64,000 nucleotides of DNA from Candidatus Gemmiger excrementigallinarum (GTDB lineage: Bacteria > Bacillota > Clostridia > Oscillospirales > Ruminococcaceae). Both the position numbers and the translations under genes were made by a program. The first letter of the stretch is position 1; each line of letters starts with the position of its first letter. Below, piece by piece: positions 41,867-51,801 of this stretch. The notes beneath the pieces are model-generated. The model was not told where the DNA came from. It ran no database searches and saw nothing but the letters and a program-made list of their open reading frames with translations. The stretch is taken from NCBI GenBank assembly GCA_019116445.1, contig DXBP01000049.1, forward strand, positions 1-64,000, read 5' to 3'.

Positions 41867-44800
41867 ATGGCGCAAGAGAAGAAAAACGGAAAACAGACCG
41901 TCAAAATCATCAAGACGGCTGTTTCCGGCGTTTTGTGTGTGGTGCTGGCCGGCGGAATCGTGGCGGCCAACGTCCTCATTCCCCCCAATGCCAGCAGTGT
42001 GCAGAGTGTCCTGGGCCTGAAGGATGCGGGCATCGACAACAGCGAGGCCAAGACCGAAGGCGTTGATATGGAGTACAGCAAACCCAAGTTTGATACGCTG
42101 GATGCCCTGATGGAGGACGAGATCGCCCTCAACAAACAGATCGCAGGCGAAGGCATCGTGCTGTTGAAAAACGACGCCAACAAGATGCCCTACAGCACCG
42201 ATACCACCTTCAGCTTTGTGAGCCATTCTTCGGTGGCTTACATCGGCGGTGCCAAAGGCGACCTCAAGACTGCCTTTGAAGCCAGCGGCTTCGGCGTGAA
42301 CGAAACCCTGTGGAACTTCTACAGCGAGGGCAACGGCAAGGATTATGTCCGCGGCGTCGGCTCGGTGAGTTACGGCGATGACGAGGACTTCTCCATCAAC
42401 GAATGCCCGCTCTCTGTGATGCAGAGCGAAGCCGGACTGCTGGATTCCATGAAGGGCACCGTGCCGGTCTTCGTGTTCAGCCGCATCGTGGGCGAGGGCC
42501 GCGATATGCCCCGCTCCATGTACAACCATACCGATGTGCCGGAGGATCAGAGCAAAACCTATCTGGAGCCCAACTCTGATGAGCTGGCCATCCTGCAGTA
42601 CCTCAACGATAATTTTGACGACGTGGTGCTGCTGCTCAACTCCGGTGCCGCGGTGGACCTGAGCTGGGTCAGCCAGTTCCCCAACATCCATACCGTCGTT
42701 TCCGCGCCGTCCATGGGTGACTACGGCCTGTATTCTCTGGCCGAGATCTTCGCCGGCAACATCAACCCCTCCGGCCGCACCGTGGATACCTACGAGGCCG
42801 ACCCGCTGAGCAGCCCCGCCGCCCAGAACTTCGGTGACTTCTCTTACTACACCGAGGATGGCGAGCAGACCAAGTACAACTACGTCAGCTATAAAGAGGG
42901 CATCTACGTCGGCTACCGCTACTACGAAACCCGCTACGAGGATACCGTCCTGGGCCAGGGCAACCCCGGCGACTACAGCTATGCCGACTCGGTGATCTAT
43001 CCCTTCGGCTACGGCCTGTCCTACACCACCTTTGAGTGGTCCAACTACAAAACTTCTTGGGACGGCACTACCTGCACCGTCACGGTGGACGTGAAAAACA
43101 CCGGTTCCCGCGCCGGCAAGGACGTGGTGGAAGTCTTTGCCCAGAGCCCCTACACCGACTACGACAAGGCCAACAACATCGAAAAGGCTTCCGTCGAGCT
43201 GGTGGGCTATGCCAAGACCTCGGAACTGGCGCCCGGCGCTTCCGAAACGGTCACCGTGACCTTTGACCAGGAACAGCTCAAGTCCTACGACTACACCACC
43301 GCCAAGACCTACATCCTGGATGCGGGCGATTACTACATCACCGCCGCCAAGAACGCCCATGACGCCGTCAACAACATTCTGGCCGTCAAGGGCAAGACGG
43401 TGGAGGACGGCATGACCGCCGAGGGCAACCCCGCCCTGGTCGCCACCTACACCCCGTCCAACGGCACTGTGGACACCACCACCTACGCCAACGATACCAC
43501 CACCGGTGTGGCTATCACCAATCTGTTTGATGATGCCAACGGCGGCCTGCAATACCTGTCCCGTCAGGACTGGGTCGGCACCTGGCCCACCACCGATGGG
43601 GAAGTCAGCGACCAGATCAGCACCTGGGGCAACCCGATCAACGGCACCGATGCCAACGGTCAGCCTGCCTCCTACACCTACTGTAAGACTCTCACGGCCG
43701 AAGAACTGGCCAAGTTGGATTCCTTCGATTCCCTCAACCCCACCGATCCCGCGACCCTGACCGATACCCCGGTCTACGGTGCTGAAAACGGCCTGGGCCT
43801 GATCGACCTGCGCGGCCTGTCCTACGATGATCCCAAGTGGAACCAGCTGCTGGACCAGCTGACCCCCGACGATTACCAGACCCTGATCACCCAGTCCGGT
43901 TACGGCACGGCCGCCATCAAGTCGGTGGACAAGCCCGCCGCCACCGACCGTGACGCCGCCACCGGCCTGATCAACTACGGCATTGATGAAAGCGGCAACT
44001 TCACCTTCAGCCAGAACATCAACCATGCCGGCGTTGTGGTGCTGGCCCAGACCTATAACGACGAACTGGCCCTGCACTTCGGCGAAAACATCGGCGATGA
44101 ATCCTACTACCTGGATGTGGACGGCTGGTACGCCCCGGCCATGAACACCCACCGCACCCCGTTCTCCGGCCGTAATGCCGAGTACTACTCCGAAGATCCC
44201 TTCCTGGCCGGCTCCATGGCAGCCCAGGAAGTCCGCGGCGTTGCTTCCCGCGGTATGTACGTCTTTGTGAAGCATTTCGCCATCAATGACCAGGAAAACC
44301 ACCGCGGTGACCGTGACGGACAGTACAGCCTGGCCACCTTCCTGAATGAGCAGGCAGCCCGTGAGATCTATCTCGAACCCTTTGAGATGGCCGTCAAGAG
44401 CGGTACGGTGGATATGAGCTACGCCCAGGATAACGGCGACGGCACCTATTCCAACGCCACCACCCAGATCCCGGCCTGCACCGGTGTGATGACTTCCTTC
44501 AACCGCATCGGCTATACCTGGGCCGGCGGCAACTACAACCTCATCACCGGCCTGCTGCGCAATGAATGGGGCTTCCACGGCTTCGTCATTACCGACAACG
44601 CCAACACCGGTGTCTTCATGGATGCCGGCCAGATGATCCAGGCCGGTGCCGACGGCAAGCTGACCAACCTGCCCACCGGTGCCCGCTACACCTTCGATAA
44701 GGATAATATTTCGGACTACCACTACGGACGCGAAGCGGCGCACAACATTCTGTACACCATCGCCAACTCCAAAGTGATGAACGGCGGTATGCCGGGCAGC

Positions 44801-44929
44801 GACTATGTGGCTGCTGTTGAACCCTACCAGACCGTGATCTACGCTGTGGATGCCGTCTGCGGCGTGCTGATCCTGATTCTGGTCGTACTGACGGTGCTGC
44901 GTTTCCGCAAGAAAAAGCAGACTGCGTAA
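41867..44929 (+). CDS. Membrane-anchored GH3 glycosidase with reversed domain order
   Basis: 1020 residues. An N-terminal membrane anchor (about 15-38) is followed first by the GH3 C-terminal-type domain (VLLKNDANKMPYS onward to about 390), then a fibronectin-III-like domain (about 395-500; VTVDVKNTGSRAGKDVVEVF), and only then the GH3 catalytic TIM barrel (about 640-960). Catalytic features: KHF at 802-804, the RN.E..S(E)D segment GRNAEYYSEDPFL, and nucleophile D910 in VITDNANTG, where most GH3 have SDW. A second hydrophobic helix near 993-1013 with a basic tail ends the protein. Such reversed GH3 enzymes are known in rumen clostridia. Two anchors suggest the enzyme is held on the outer face of the membrane. 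The substrate is uncertain. ATG 41867 follows AAGGAG. Confidence 0.88.
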   Translation: MAQEKKNGKQTVKIIKTAVSGVLCVVLAGGIVAANVLIPPNASSVQSVLGLKDAGIDNSEAKTEGVDMEYSKPKFDTLDALMEDEIALNKQIAGEGIVLLKNDANKMPYSTDTTFSFVSHSSVAYIGGAKGDLKTAFEASGFGVNETLWNFYSEGNGKDYVRGVGSVSYGDDEDFSINECPLSVMQSEAGLLDSMKGTVPVFVFSRIVGEGRDMPRSMYNHTDVPEDQSKTYLEPNSDELAILQYLNDNFDDVVLLLNSGAAVDLSWVSQFPNIHTVVSAPSMGDYGLYSLAEIFAGNINPSGRTVDTYEADPLSSPAAQNFGDFSYYTEDGEQTKYNYVSYKEGIYVGYRYYETRYEDTVLGQGNPGDYSYADSVIYPFGYGLSYTTFEWSNYKTSWDGTTCTVTVDVKNTGSRAGKDVVEVFAQSPYTDYDKANNIEKASVELVGYAKTSELAPGASETVTVTFDQEQLKSYDYTTAKTYILDAGDYYITAAKNAHDAVNNILAVKGKTVEDGMTAEGNPALVATYTPSNGTVDTTTYANDTTTGVAITNLFDDANGGLQYLSRQDWVGTWPTTDGEVSDQISTWGNPINGTDANGQPASYTYCKTLTAEELAKLDSFDSLNPTDPATLTDTPVYGAENGLGLIDLRGLSYDDPKWNQLLDQLTPDDYQTLITQSGYGTAAIKSVDKPAATDRDAATGLINYGIDESGNFTFSQNINHAGVVVLAQTYNDELALHFGENIGDESYYLDVDGWYAPAMNTHRTPFSGRNAEYYSEDPFLAGSMAAQEVRGVASRGMYVFVKHFAINDQENHRGDRDGQYSLATFLNEQAAREIYLEPFEMAVKSGTVDMSYAQDNGDGTYSNATTQIPACTGVMTSFNRIGYTWAGGNYNLITGLLRNEWGFHGFVITDNANTGVFMDAGQMIQAGADGKLTNLPTGARYTFDKDNISDYHYGREAAHNILYTIANSKVMNGGMPGSDYVAAVEPYQTVIYAVDAVCGVLILILVVLTVLRFRKKKQTA

Positions 44930-44951
44930 GCGATCCTGTTGACCGTAAAGT

Positions 44952-44976
44952 CTGCCCCCGCCCTTCGCGGGGGCAG
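44952..44976 (+). terminator. Hairpin between the two GH3 genes
   Basis: A 10-bp GC stem (44952-44961 with 44967-44976), 5-base loop, weak T tail (CCCTTTG). More likely a partial attenuator or mRNA stabiliser than a full stop. Confidence 0.5.
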
Positions 44977-44997
44977 GCCCTTTGTAAGGAGTACACT

Positions 44998-47427
44998 ATG
45001 AATTACGCAGAAACCATCCGCAGCCTGACCCTCGAACAGAAATGCGCCCTGCTCTCCGGCGGGGACACCTTCCAGACCCGGGCGCTGCCCTCCTGCGGCA
45101 TCCCGTCCATCTGGCTGTCCGACGGCCCCCACGGCGTGCGCAAGCAGGCGGGCGCCAGCGACCACCTGGGCATCAACCCCAGCGAACCGGCCACCTGTTT
45201 CCCCACGGCGTCCGCCGTGGCCTCCAGCTGGGACCCCGCCCTGGGGGAAAAGATCGGGGAAGCCCTCGGCCAGGAAGCCGCCGCCCAGGATGTGGCGGTG
45301 CTGCTGGGCCCGGGCCTCAACGTCAAGCGCAGCCCGCTGTGCGGCCGCAACTTTGAATATTTCTCCGAGGACCCCTACCTCGCCGGCAAGATGGCCGCGG
45401 CCTACATCCGCGGCATCCAGGCAAACGGCATCGCCGCCTGCCCCAAGCATTTTGCCGCCAACAACCAGGAGCTGCGCCGCATGGCCAGCGACTCGGTGGT
45501 GGACGAGCGCACCCTGCGGGAACTCTACCTCACCAACTTTGAGATCGCCGTCACCGAGGGCAAACCCCGGACCATCATGACGAGCTACAACCTCATCAAC
45601 GGCACCTACGCTAACGAGAACGCCCATCTTCTGCAGGAGATCCTGCGGGACACCTGGGGCTTCGACGGCGCGGTGGTCACCGACTGGGGCGGCTCCAACG
45701 ACCATGCCCTGGGCGTCAAGAACGGCTCCACGCTGGAAATGCCGGCGCCGGGCCTCGATTCCGCCCGGGAACTGTGCAAGGCCGTGGAGGACGGCAAAAT
45801 TTCTGAAACCGACATCAACGCCCGGCTGGAAGAACTGCTGACCCTCATCGGCCAGACCACCGGCGCGCTGGAGAAGGCCCCCAAGACCATCGACTGGGAC
45901 GCCCACCATGCCCTGGCCCGCAAGGCTGCGGCGGAAAGCATCGTCCTGCTCAAGAACGCGGGCGGGCTGCTGCCCCTGGACCCCGCCGCCAAGGTGGCGG
46001 TCATCGGCGACTTTGCCGAAACGCCCCGCTATCAGGGGGCCGGTTCCAGTGTGGTCAACGCCCCCCGGGTGGACAGCTTCCTCCAGGTGCTGGCGGGCAG
46101 CGGCCTGCAAAGCGTGGGCTATGCCCGGGGCTTCGACCGCCAGGGCAAGCCCGACGGCAGGCTCCAGGCCCAGGCCGTGGAACTGGCGGCCAAAGCCGAC
46201 GTGGTATTGCTCTTCCTGGGCCTGGATGAAGTCAAGGAGAGCGAGGGCCTGGACCGCAGCGACATGAAGCTGGCCCAGAACCAGATCGACCTGCTGCTGG
46301 CGGTGCACCGCACCAACCCGCGGCTGGTGGTGGTGCTCAGCAGCGGCAGCGCCGTGGAAACCGGCTGGCAGAGCCACTGCGAAGCCCTGCTCTGGGCAGG
46401 TCTGGGCGGTCAGGCCGGTGCCGGGGCGGTGCTGGATGTGCTTACCGGCAAGGTCAACCCCGCCGGTCACCTGGCCGAAACCTGGCCCCTGCACTGTGAG
46501 GACAACCCCTCTTACAAGAATTTCGGCGGGGCGGGCCGCACCGTGGAGTACCGGGAGGGGCTCTACGTGGGCTACCGCTACTACCAGACGGCCGGTGTGC
46601 CGGTGGCCTATCCTTTCGGGTACGGCCTGTCCTACACCCGGTTCGCCTACAGCGACCTGACGGCCACCCCCACCGGCGTGACGGTGACGGTGGAAAACAC
46701 CGGTGACCGCGCCGGGGACGAGGTGGTGCAGGTCTACATCGCCAAACCGGACGCCAGAATCTTCCGCCCCGAACAGGAACTCAAGGGCTTTGCCCGGGTG
46801 CACCTGGAAGCGGGGGAGCGCCGCACCGTCACCATCCCCCTGGACGACAAGGCTTTCCGCTACTGGAACGACCCCGCCAACCGCTGGGCCGTGGAGGGCG
46901 GCGACTATGAAGTGCGGGTGGGCGGTTCCAGCGCCGACATCCGCCTGAAAGCCACCGTGACGGTGGCGGGCAGCGGCGACGCCGACCCCTATGCAGGGCT
47001 GGCGCTGCCCCACTACCAGGGCGGCCAGGTGCAGGATGTGCCCGACGCCGAATTTGCCGCGCTGCTGGGCCATGCCATCCCGGTGAGCAAGGTGGCCATC
47101 GACCGCAACATGACCCTGGGGGAGATCGGCCATGCCCGCAGCCCCCTGGGCTGGCTGGTGCACGTCATCCACAAGCATCTGCTCACCAGGAGCCTGCAGA
47201 GCGGCACCCCCGACCTGAACCTGCTGTTCAACTACAATATGCCCCTGCGGGCCATCGCCAAAATGACCGGCGGCATCGTCAGCATGGGCATGGTGGATGG
47301 TCTGGTCATGGAGCTGAAAGGCTTCTGGATCATCGGCATCCTGCGGGTGCTGGTGGAATTCGTCAAGAACAACCACGCCAACAAGGCGATGGAAAAACGT
47401 CTTTCAGAAGGAGGCCGCGACCGGTGA
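44998..47427 (+). CDS. GH3 beta-glucosidase, conventional domain order
   Basis: 809 residues without a signal peptide. Catalytic barrel first (1-280): LSDGPHGVRKQ, KHF at 150-152, nucleophile D229 in VVTDWGG. Then the GH3 C domain (300-530; IVLLKNAGGLLPLDP, LFLGLDEVKESEGLDR), a fibronectin-III-like domain (about 555-650; VTVENTGDRAGDEVVQVYI) and a 150-residue C-terminal extension found in many Firmicutes cytosolic beta-glucosidases. It releases beta-linked glucose from oligosaccharides. ATG 44998 follows AAGGAG. Its stop overlaps the GtrA-like gene (GTGA). Pairing an outer anchored GH3 with a cytosolic GH3 suggests stepwise use of one type of glycan (inference). Confidence 0.93.
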   Translation: MNYAETIRSLTLEQKCALLSGGDTFQTRALPSCGIPSIWLSDGPHGVRKQAGASDHLGINPSEPATCFPTASAVASSWDPALGEKIGEALGQEAAAQDVAVLLGPGLNVKRSPLCGRNFEYFSEDPYLAGKMAAAYIRGIQANGIAACPKHFAANNQELRRMASDSVVDERTLRELYLTNFEIAVTEGKPRTIMTSYNLINGTYANENAHLLQEILRDTWGFDGAVVTDWGGSNDHALGVKNGSTLEMPAPGLDSARELCKAVEDGKISETDINARLEELLTLIGQTTGALEKAPKTIDWDAHHALARKAAAESIVLLKNAGGLLPLDPAAKVAVIGDFAETPRYQGAGSSVVNAPRVDSFLQVLAGSGLQSVGYARGFDRQGKPDGRLQAQAVELAAKADVVLLFLGLDEVKESEGLDRSDMKLAQNQIDLLLAVHRTNPRLVVVLSSGSAVETGWQSHCEALLWAGLGGQAGAGAVLDVLTGKVNPAGHLAETWPLHCEDNPSYKNFGGAGRTVEYREGLYVGYRYYQTAGVPVAYPFGYGLSYTRFAYSDLTATPTGVTVTVENTGDRAGDEVVQVYIAKPDARIFRPEQELKGFARVHLEAGERRTVTIPLDDKAFRYWNDPANRWAVEGGDYEVRVGGSSADIRLKATVTVAGSGDADPYAGLALPHYQGGQVQDVPDAEFAALLGHAIPVSKVAIDRNMTLGEIGHARSPLGWLVHVIHKHLLTRSLQSGTPDLNLLFNYNMPLRAIAKMTGGIVSMGMVDGLVMELKGFWIIGILRVLVEFVKNNHANKAMEKRLSEGGRDR

Positions 47428-47969
47428 ATCTGTGGAATTCCTTTGCTGAAAAACACCCGGCGGCCGCCCAATGGGTGCGGGAAGGCGGACTCTTCGTCAT
47501 CGTCAGCAACCTCATCACGGTATTCAAGTACCTGATGCTGCAGTTCCTGCCCGCGGCGTTCGCGGGGCTGGGGGACGCCAGCTTCGGCTGGCCCGGCATC
47601 CCGCTGACCCTCTTCGGCGAAACCTTTGAGTGGAACATCCTGGGCTACGACCAGGCTCACGGCGGCCTTGCCTACTTCTGCGCCTACATGGTGGCCATGG
47701 TCATCGGCGAGTGCATCAACTTCCCCATCCAGCGCAACTTCGTGTTCCGCTCCCACGGCAAGCCGGGCCCTCAGATCGCCTGGTACCTGGTGGCCTTCTG
47801 CCTCATCACCTGCATCGTCAACTCCATCAACTGCATCTGGGTGGCGGTGGCGGGCCTGCTGGTGCCCGACTTCATCTATAATATCGGCACCACGGTGCTC
47901 AACGGCGGCATCTCCATGGTGGTGTTCTTCTTTGTGAACAAGAAGATCTTCCCCGCCGAGCAAAAATAA
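47424..47969 (+). CDS. GtrA-like four-helix membrane protein
   Basis: 181 residues with four hydrophobic helices (about 22-45, 85-105, 120-140, 148-170) and a basic FPIQRNFVFRSHGK loop, as in GtrA/DPMS1-family proteins that handle polyprenyl-linked sugars. The start codon is GTG 47424, overlapping the beta-glucosidase stop, with AGAAGGAGG upstream. The reason for its coupling to a beta-glucosidase is not evident. Confidence 0.8.
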   Translation: MNLWNSFAEKHPAAAQWVREGGLFVIVSNLITVFKYLMLQFLPAAFAGLGDASFGWPGIPLTLFGETFEWNILGYDQAHGGLAYFCAYMVAMVIGECINFPIQRNFVFRSHGKPGPQIAWYLVAFCLITCIVNSINCIWVAVAGLLVPDFIYNIGTTVLNGGISMVVFFFVNKKIFPAEQK

Positions 47970-47991
47970 GCGATTTCCTTTCTTCCCATAG

Positions 47992-48025
47992 AAAAAGCGC
48001 TCCGGTACAAAACGGAGCGCTTTTT
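47992..48025. terminator. Bidirectional terminator
   Basis: A 13-bp stem (47992-48004 with 48013-48025) with an 8-base loop has A and T runs at its outer ends, between the GtrA-like gene and the converging sulfatase gene. Confidence 0.85.
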
Positions 48026-48035
48026 TGTCTGTTTA

Positions 48036-49481
48036 TCAGCAGCAGGGTTCGGTGGCGCAGGCCAGGCATTCTTTCGGCGTGCACCCGGCGATGAGCCGCT
48101 GGCCGTCGGAGTAGCCCTCCTCGCAGCCCGCCAGCGTGTGGATGAGGTGCCCGCGCAGTTCCGCGATGCGGGCGGCATACCGGGGGTCCTGCACGGCGTT
48201 GTGGGTTTCGCCGGGGTCCTGCACCAGGTCGAAATACTGTTCCTCGCCGGTCTGGCTGAACCAGATGTATTTGTCGGTCTTGGTCACGATGAACTGGTGG
48301 GATTTGGCGCCGTAGACGTGCTCGCCGTGGAGCCAGGCGCGGTCGTGGCCGTGGAGCACGCTCTGCCCGTCCAGGGTGGCGGGAATCGGCGCCCCGGCCA
48401 GTTCCAGCGTTGTGGGCATGATGTCCCGCAGTTCGGCCAGGGTATCGTCCACCACGCCCCGGCGGCCGGTGAAGGCTTCCGGCCCGCTGACGATCAGCGG
48501 CACACGGATGCTGCCCTGGTAGGGCACGGCCTTGCGGTCCAGGCAATGGTCGGAGAGCATCTCCCCGTGGTCCGAGGTGAACAGGATCACGGTGTTGTCC
48601 ATCAGGTTGTGCTCGTTCAGCGCCAGCAGGATGCGCCCGATCTGGTGGTCCACATGGGTGATGCAGGCATAGTAGCCGACCATCTGCTCCCGGATGAGGT
48701 CGGGGTCGCTGGGGCCGGTGATGTTGTTGAAGATGCGCCCGGTCTGCTCCAGCAGGGCGGCATCGTCCCAGTCGCCCCGCAGCGGGGGCCGCAGGTCCCG
48801 GTTGCGGTAGAGGTCAAAATAGGGCTGGGGGGCATCGTAGGGGGCGTGGGGCCGCACAAAGCTGGCCATCAGGAAAAATGGCTGCCGGGGGTCCCGCCGG
48901 CGCAGAAAGTCGATGCTGCGCTGGACCACCCAGTTGGTGGGATGGTACTTTTCGGCATAGGGCCAGGGGCGGGCGGTCCAGCCGTTGCAGTCCATGCCGG
49001 TGTCGGTCACGTCCGCCTGGGCGCCCAGTTCGCTGCGCAGCCAGTAGAAGTAGTCGTCCGCCGTCAGCTGATTTTCCCCGCTGGGGGTGTCGGGGGCGCG
49101 GTAGGCGTGCAGGTAGCCGTCGTGGAGTTCAATGTGGTGGAACCCCGCCGAGTGGCGCAGCGGGTGCACGTGCATCTTGCCGATGCACTCGGTGTGGTAG
49201 CCGGCCTTGGCCAGTTCCCCGGCCATGGTGCAGCCGTAGTTCCAGTCCACCCGGTCCAGATAGCCCACCCGGCCGGTGTGCCGCTGGGAAAGCCCGGTGT
49301 GCAGGGCGGCCCGGGCGGGCACGCAGGTGGGGCAGCTGGAGTAGGCGTTGGGGTAGTAGATGCCCCGGGCGGCCAGCGTGTCCAGATAGGGGGTCTTGAC
49401 GTCGGGGTGCCCGGCAAAGCCCAGGCAGTCCCCGCGCATCTCGTCGGTCATGAGCAAAACGATGTTGGGGCGTTGTGTCAT
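48036..49481 (-). CDS. Sulfatase (type I, formylglycine-dependent)
   Basis: 481 residues, cytosolic (no signal peptide). NIVLLMTDEMRGD gives the metal-binding aspartates; the sulfatase signature CVPARAAL places the cysteine to be converted to formylglycine at C53; further ligands are in GKMHVHPL and FTSDHGEM. It hydrolyses a sulfate ester, probably on a mono- or disaccharide taken up by the ABC importer of the same operon. The last residues are cysteine-rich (CTPKECLACATEPCC), unusual for the family. The start at 49481 is 10 bases after AGGAG. It is the last gene of the host-glycan operon. No maturase for the cysteine is in the window. Confidence 0.9.
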   Translation of the reverse strand: MTQRPNIVLLMTDEMRGDCLGFAGHPDVKTPYLDTLAARGIYYPNAYSSCPTCVPARAALHTGLSQRHTGRVGYLDRVDWNYGCTMAGELAKAGYHTECIGKMHVHPLRHSAGFHHIELHDGYLHAYRAPDTPSGENQLTADDYFYWLRSELGAQADVTDTGMDCNGWTARPWPYAEKYHPTNWVVQRSIDFLRRRDPRQPFFLMASFVRPHAPYDAPQPYFDLYRNRDLRPPLRGDWDDAALLEQTGRIFNNITGPSDPDLIREQMVGYYACITHVDHQIGRILLALNEHNLMDNTVILFTSDHGEMLSDHCLDRKAVPYQGSIRVPLIVSGPEAFTGRRGVVDDTLAELRDIMPTTLELAGAPIPATLDGQSVLHGHDRAWLHGEHVYGAKSHQFIVTKTDKYIWFSQTGEEQYFDLVQDPGETHNAVQDPRYAARIAELRGHLIHTLAGCEEGYSDGQRLIAGCTPKECLACATEPCC

Positions 49482-49575
49482 AGGTCGCATCTCCTGTTCA
49501 AAAGCATACAGGAACACCCCGGGGGAGGAACCCGGGGCGTTCTGAGGGAGAGAGAGAAGAAGAAAAAGGGAAAAA

Positions 49576-51741
49576 TCAGATCTCGTACCAGCGGATCTCG
49601 TTGGCGTCCAGATGCAGCTCGAAGCTGGAGCCGTCGCCGCGGTAGACCGTGGTATCCTGGGGTTCGTAGGTGTTGTTGACCACGCAGTATTTGCCGTTCT
49701 TCACGTAGGCGTGAACCTCTACATTATAATTGGTGGAGAACCACTTGTGCAAGTCGGCTTCATCGTGGGCGGCCCACAGGATGGCGCGGTAGAGCAGACG
49801 GCTGTTCTCGAAGGTATAGGGCAGGCCGCTGATGTACACGCTGCGGCCCTGGCCGAACTCGTTCACGGCCATCTGCACTTCCTTGTCGCGCTGGACCAGG
49901 ATGGTGGTGCCTTCCTTGGCGTAGATGCTCTTTTTGCCTTCGCCGAAGTTGACTTCTCCCTGGCAGTCGGCCAGGATGAAGTGGTCCCGGTGTTCGTCCC
50001 AGTTGTACTTGTCGTAGCCCAGGGTGAAGCCGGTTTCCTTTTCCACGCCCAGCACGCCGGACAGCTGCAGGTAGCGGCCCTGGTACTGGTGGCCGGAAGG
50101 CTCGCCCACGCCGATGAGGCCGCCGCCGCGCTCCACAAAGGCTTTCACGGCGCAGCTGACGGCGGGGTCTTCCCAGACGGCGCCGCCGGTGTGGGCGGTG
50201 TCGCCGTCACCGATGTTCAGCAGCACGTCGATGGAATCCAGCACATGGGGGTCGGCCTTGATGTCGTCAAAGCTGAGGAACTTCACGTCAAAGGGCGCAC
50301 CGGACAGCGCCTCGATGACGCCGGCGTAGCTGTAGTTCTGCTTCTGGTACAGGGCATGGTGCACCATGTGGCAGCCCCAGCTGCGGGCGCGGCCCCAGCT
50401 GTTCAGCACGGCCACCGTCTTGACGCAGTAGGGCGTGGTGCCCTTGATGTTCGTGTACAGCAGGCGGAATTCGTTGCAGACGCTCTCGATGTAGTCCATG
50501 AATTCGGGGAACTGCAGCGCCAGCTTCAGGTAGCCGCCGTAGCCGATGCGGTCGATGGGACTGCGCAGAATGGCCCGGCGGGCCGTGACCCAGTTCTCCT
50601 TGGCTTCCCGCACGGGGTCGCCGCCTTCATGGAAGGTATCGGGGAAGAAGTAGGGCAGGAAACGGCCCTCGGTGTACTTGACGCCCTGGATGTCGGAGAT
50701 CAGGCGCAGGGTGGAGCCGTTGCCCACGCTGCCCACCACGGCGTCCAGACCGATGGTCTTGAACTCGTCCATGTAAGGCTCGGTACCGATGAAGTGGTCG
50801 CCCAGGAACATCATGGCTTCCTTGCCGCATTCGTGGGTGATGTCTACCATTTCCTTGGCCAGCTTGGCCACTTCCCGGCGCTGGAACGCCATGAAGTCCT
50901 TGAACTCCTTGCTGGGCACCCGGTACTGGTTGTTGTAGTAGCCCTGGTCCACGATGAATTCGGGGCGGAACTTGTAGCCCACCTCTTTCTCGAACTGGTC
51001 CAGGATGTAGGGGGAAACACTGGCCGAGTAGCCGTACCAGTCCACGTACTTTTCCCGGCGCAGCTCGTCAAAGATCAGGGTGAACTGATGGAAGAAGGTG
51101 GTGTACCGGATGACGTTCACATAGGGGTGCTCGGCAATGAACTTGCGCAGCCGCTCCATGGTGTATTTGTGGGTCTTGGGCTGGCGCACGTCAAAGGTGA
51201 TCTGGTGCTCAAAGTTGGTCCAGCCGTTGGTCACGGCGTTGTACATGTGCACGGGGTCCCAGATGAGATAGGCCAGGAAGGCCACCGTGTAGTCGTGGAA
51301 GGGTTCGCTGTGGATGGTCACGGCGCCGTCGGCGTAGTGCCAGCGGTCGGTGGGCACCACTTCGCCGGTGGTGCGGTCCATGACTTCCCACCAGCGGGTG
51401 ATGTCGTCCCGGGTGTTGACCTTCAGCAGGTCGGTGGAGATGCCCTCCATCAGCGGGATGGTCAGGCTGTCGCCCCGGGCGGTGCGGAAGCCCGTCATGA
51501 TGTAGCACTGCTGTACTTCATCGGGGTTGGCTTTGGCCCAGGCGTTGTCCTTGCGGGTGGTGTAGTAGGTGGCATAGATCTTGGCGTCGGCGCTTTTCAG
51601 TTCCTCGGGAAAGGCGGTGCCGTCGCAGTCCCGCAGGGCATCGCCGCCCCAGCGCTTGAGAACTTCCAGGGTTTCGGGAATAACGTCCACATCGGTGGGC
51701 ACGGTCACGCGGCCGTGGGTAAGTGTATCCTTTGTTTCCAT
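49576..51741 (-). CDS. GH112 1,3-beta-galactosyl-N-acetylhexosamine phosphorylase
   Basis: 721 residues, the length of lacto-N-biose/galacto-N-biose phosphorylases. It splits Gal-beta-1,3-GlcNAc or Gal-beta-1,3-GalNAc with phosphate to galactose-1-phosphate and the N-acetylhexosamine, in the cytosol. The catalytic barrel (1-430) contains YVDWYGYSASVSPYILDQF, FRPEFIVDQGYYNNQ and MMFLGDHFIGTEPY; the second half includes an amidotransferase-like domain (GGGLIGVGEPSGHQYQGRY) and a terminal beta domain. GlcNAc versus GalNAc preference cannot be judged by eye. The other genes of the bifidobacterial pathway (nahK, lnpC, lnpD) are not here. It indicates growth on mucin core 1 or milk-type chains. Confidence 0.93.
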   Translation of the reverse strand: METKDTLTHGRVTVPTDVDVIPETLEVLKRWGGDALRDCDGTAFPEELKSADAKIYATYYTTRKDNAWAKANPDEVQQCYIMTGFRTARGDSLTIPLMEGISTDLLKVNTRDDITRWWEVMDRTTGEVVPTDRWHYADGAVTIHSEPFHDYTVAFLAYLIWDPVHMYNAVTNGWTNFEHQITFDVRQPKTHKYTMERLRKFIAEHPYVNVIRYTTFFHQFTLIFDELRREKYVDWYGYSASVSPYILDQFEKEVGYKFRPEFIVDQGYYNNQYRVPSKEFKDFMAFQRREVAKLAKEMVDITHECGKEAMMFLGDHFIGTEPYMDEFKTIGLDAVVGSVGNGSTLRLISDIQGVKYTEGRFLPYFFPDTFHEGGDPVREAKENWVTARRAILRSPIDRIGYGGYLKLALQFPEFMDYIESVCNEFRLLYTNIKGTTPYCVKTVAVLNSWGRARSWGCHMVHHALYQKQNYSYAGVIEALSGAPFDVKFLSFDDIKADPHVLDSIDVLLNIGDGDTAHTGGAVWEDPAVSCAVKAFVERGGGLIGVGEPSGHQYQGRYLQLSGVLGVEKETGFTLGYDKYNWDEHRDHFILADCQGEVNFGEGKKSIYAKEGTTILVQRDKEVQMAVNEFGQGRSVYISGLPYTFENSRLLYRAILWAAHDEADLHKWFSTNYNVEVHAYVKNGKYCVVNNTYEPQDTTVYRGDGSSFELHLDANEIRWYEI

Positions 51742-51801
51742 TCTCTGTTCCTCTATTATCTCTCTTATTTCTCTATCACAAAAGCAGGCCGGGCACGGGG
51801 G

